From Caryophanales bacterium UBA6380 (GTDB taxonomy: Bacteria > Bacillota_I > Bacilli_A > RFN20 > CAG-826), in the NCBI GenBank assembly GCA_002438785.1, contig DJQS01000016.1, positions 1-5,430 of the forward strand: a stretch of 5,430 nucleotides of DNA, in the 5' to 3' direction. Numbering within the stretch: the first letter of the stretch is position 1; each line of letters begins with the position of its first letter. Below the pieces are notes generated by a model. That model worked only from the letters and a program-made list of their open reading frames with translations, did no database searches and was not told the origin of the DNA. The position numbers and the translations under genes are program-made. This document shows positions 5,389 through 5,430 of this stretch, piece after piece.

Positions 5389-5397
5389 ATTATATCA
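5389..5397 (-). promoter_or_regulatory. Extended -10 promoter of the folD unit, predicting a leaderless mRNA
   Basis: The minus strand reads TGATATAAT: a perfect TATAAT with the TG extension. It ends exactly 6 nt before the folD ATG, so the expected transcription start is the A of the start codon. The best -35 candidate is weak (TTTATT at 5411-5416, 16-nt spacing), as is common with extended -10 elements. No Shine-Dalgarno sequence is present. Confidence 0.65.
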
Positions 5398-5413
5398 AAT
5401 AACTACTTTTAAT

Positions 5414-5430
5414 AAAGAAAAAAGCCCAGC
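5414..5430 (-). terminator. Right half of a terminator cut by the window edge
   Basis: On the minus strand the window opens with GCTGGGC (5430-5424) followed by TTTTTTCTTT (5423-5414). GC-rich sequence next to a T-run is unusual in this DNA and looks like the 3' arm and tail of a Rho-independent terminator whose 5' arm (GCCCAGC expected) lies beyond 5430. It would end an upstream minus-strand unit just before the folD promoter. The missing arm cannot be seen. Confidence 0.55.

Noticed and set aside
1..5430. CRISPR array, tRNA, rRNA, insertion sequence or prophage structure
   Set aside because: No regularly spaced repeats, cloverleaf sequences, transposase genes or terminal repeats were seen on either strand.

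Overview
The window is very AT-rich and densely packed, with short gaps between genes. It looks like the chromosome of a low-GC Firmicutes/Tenericutes-type bacterium (Bacilli or a mollicute-like gut lineage). The family content (DegV, Cof-type HAD, YolD, a macro domain fused to a helix-turn-helix) fits Firmicutes. Every tryptophan is read from TGG and one gene ends in TGA, so the standard bacterial code is likely and Mycoplasma/Spiroplasma code 4 is disfavoured. The exact taxon cannot be named from this sequence.

Layout, left to right. (1) 36-935, minus: a macro domain fused to an XRE-like helix-turn-helix. (2) 936-1124: a divergent promoter region. (3) 1125-1991, plus: a DegV/FakB-type fatty-acid-binding protein. 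(4) 1990-2013: a hairpin terminator between convergent genes. (5) 2034-2831, minus: a Cof-type HAD phosphatase. (6) 2832-2917: a second divergent promoter region with an imperfectly spaced promoter and a 21-bp inverted repeat. (7) 2918-3253 and 3266-4012, plus: a two-gene unit encoding a YolD-like protein and a six-helix DUF308/HdeD-like membrane protein. (8) 4002-4595 and 4585-5382, minus: a two-gene unit, folD followed by a divergent ThyX-like protein. (9) Right edge: half of a terminator that closes the unit upstream of folD.

The most interesting part is the folD unit. FolD interconverts methylene-, methenyl- and formyl-tetrahydrofolate. The downstream gene overlaps folD by 11 bp and encodes a 197-residue protein that aligns by eye with flavin-dependent thymidylate synthase (ThyX), whose carbon donor is methylene-tetrahydrofolate. 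Its RHR-type signature is altered, so it may be a divergent dTMP synthase or an unassigned folate/flavin-dependent enzyme. Its probable transcription terminator lies inside the coding end of the convergent membrane-protein gene, which it overlaps tail to tail by 11 bp.

Expression signals are also notable. folD and the YolD-like gene lack a Shine-Dalgarno sequence, and each has a perfect TATAAT exactly 6 nt before its ATG, which predicts leaderless mRNAs. Internal genes of both units have strong GGAGG sites. The macro-HTH gene has altered ligand-binding loops and may be a regulator that senses ADP-ribose-like ligands, but this is inference.
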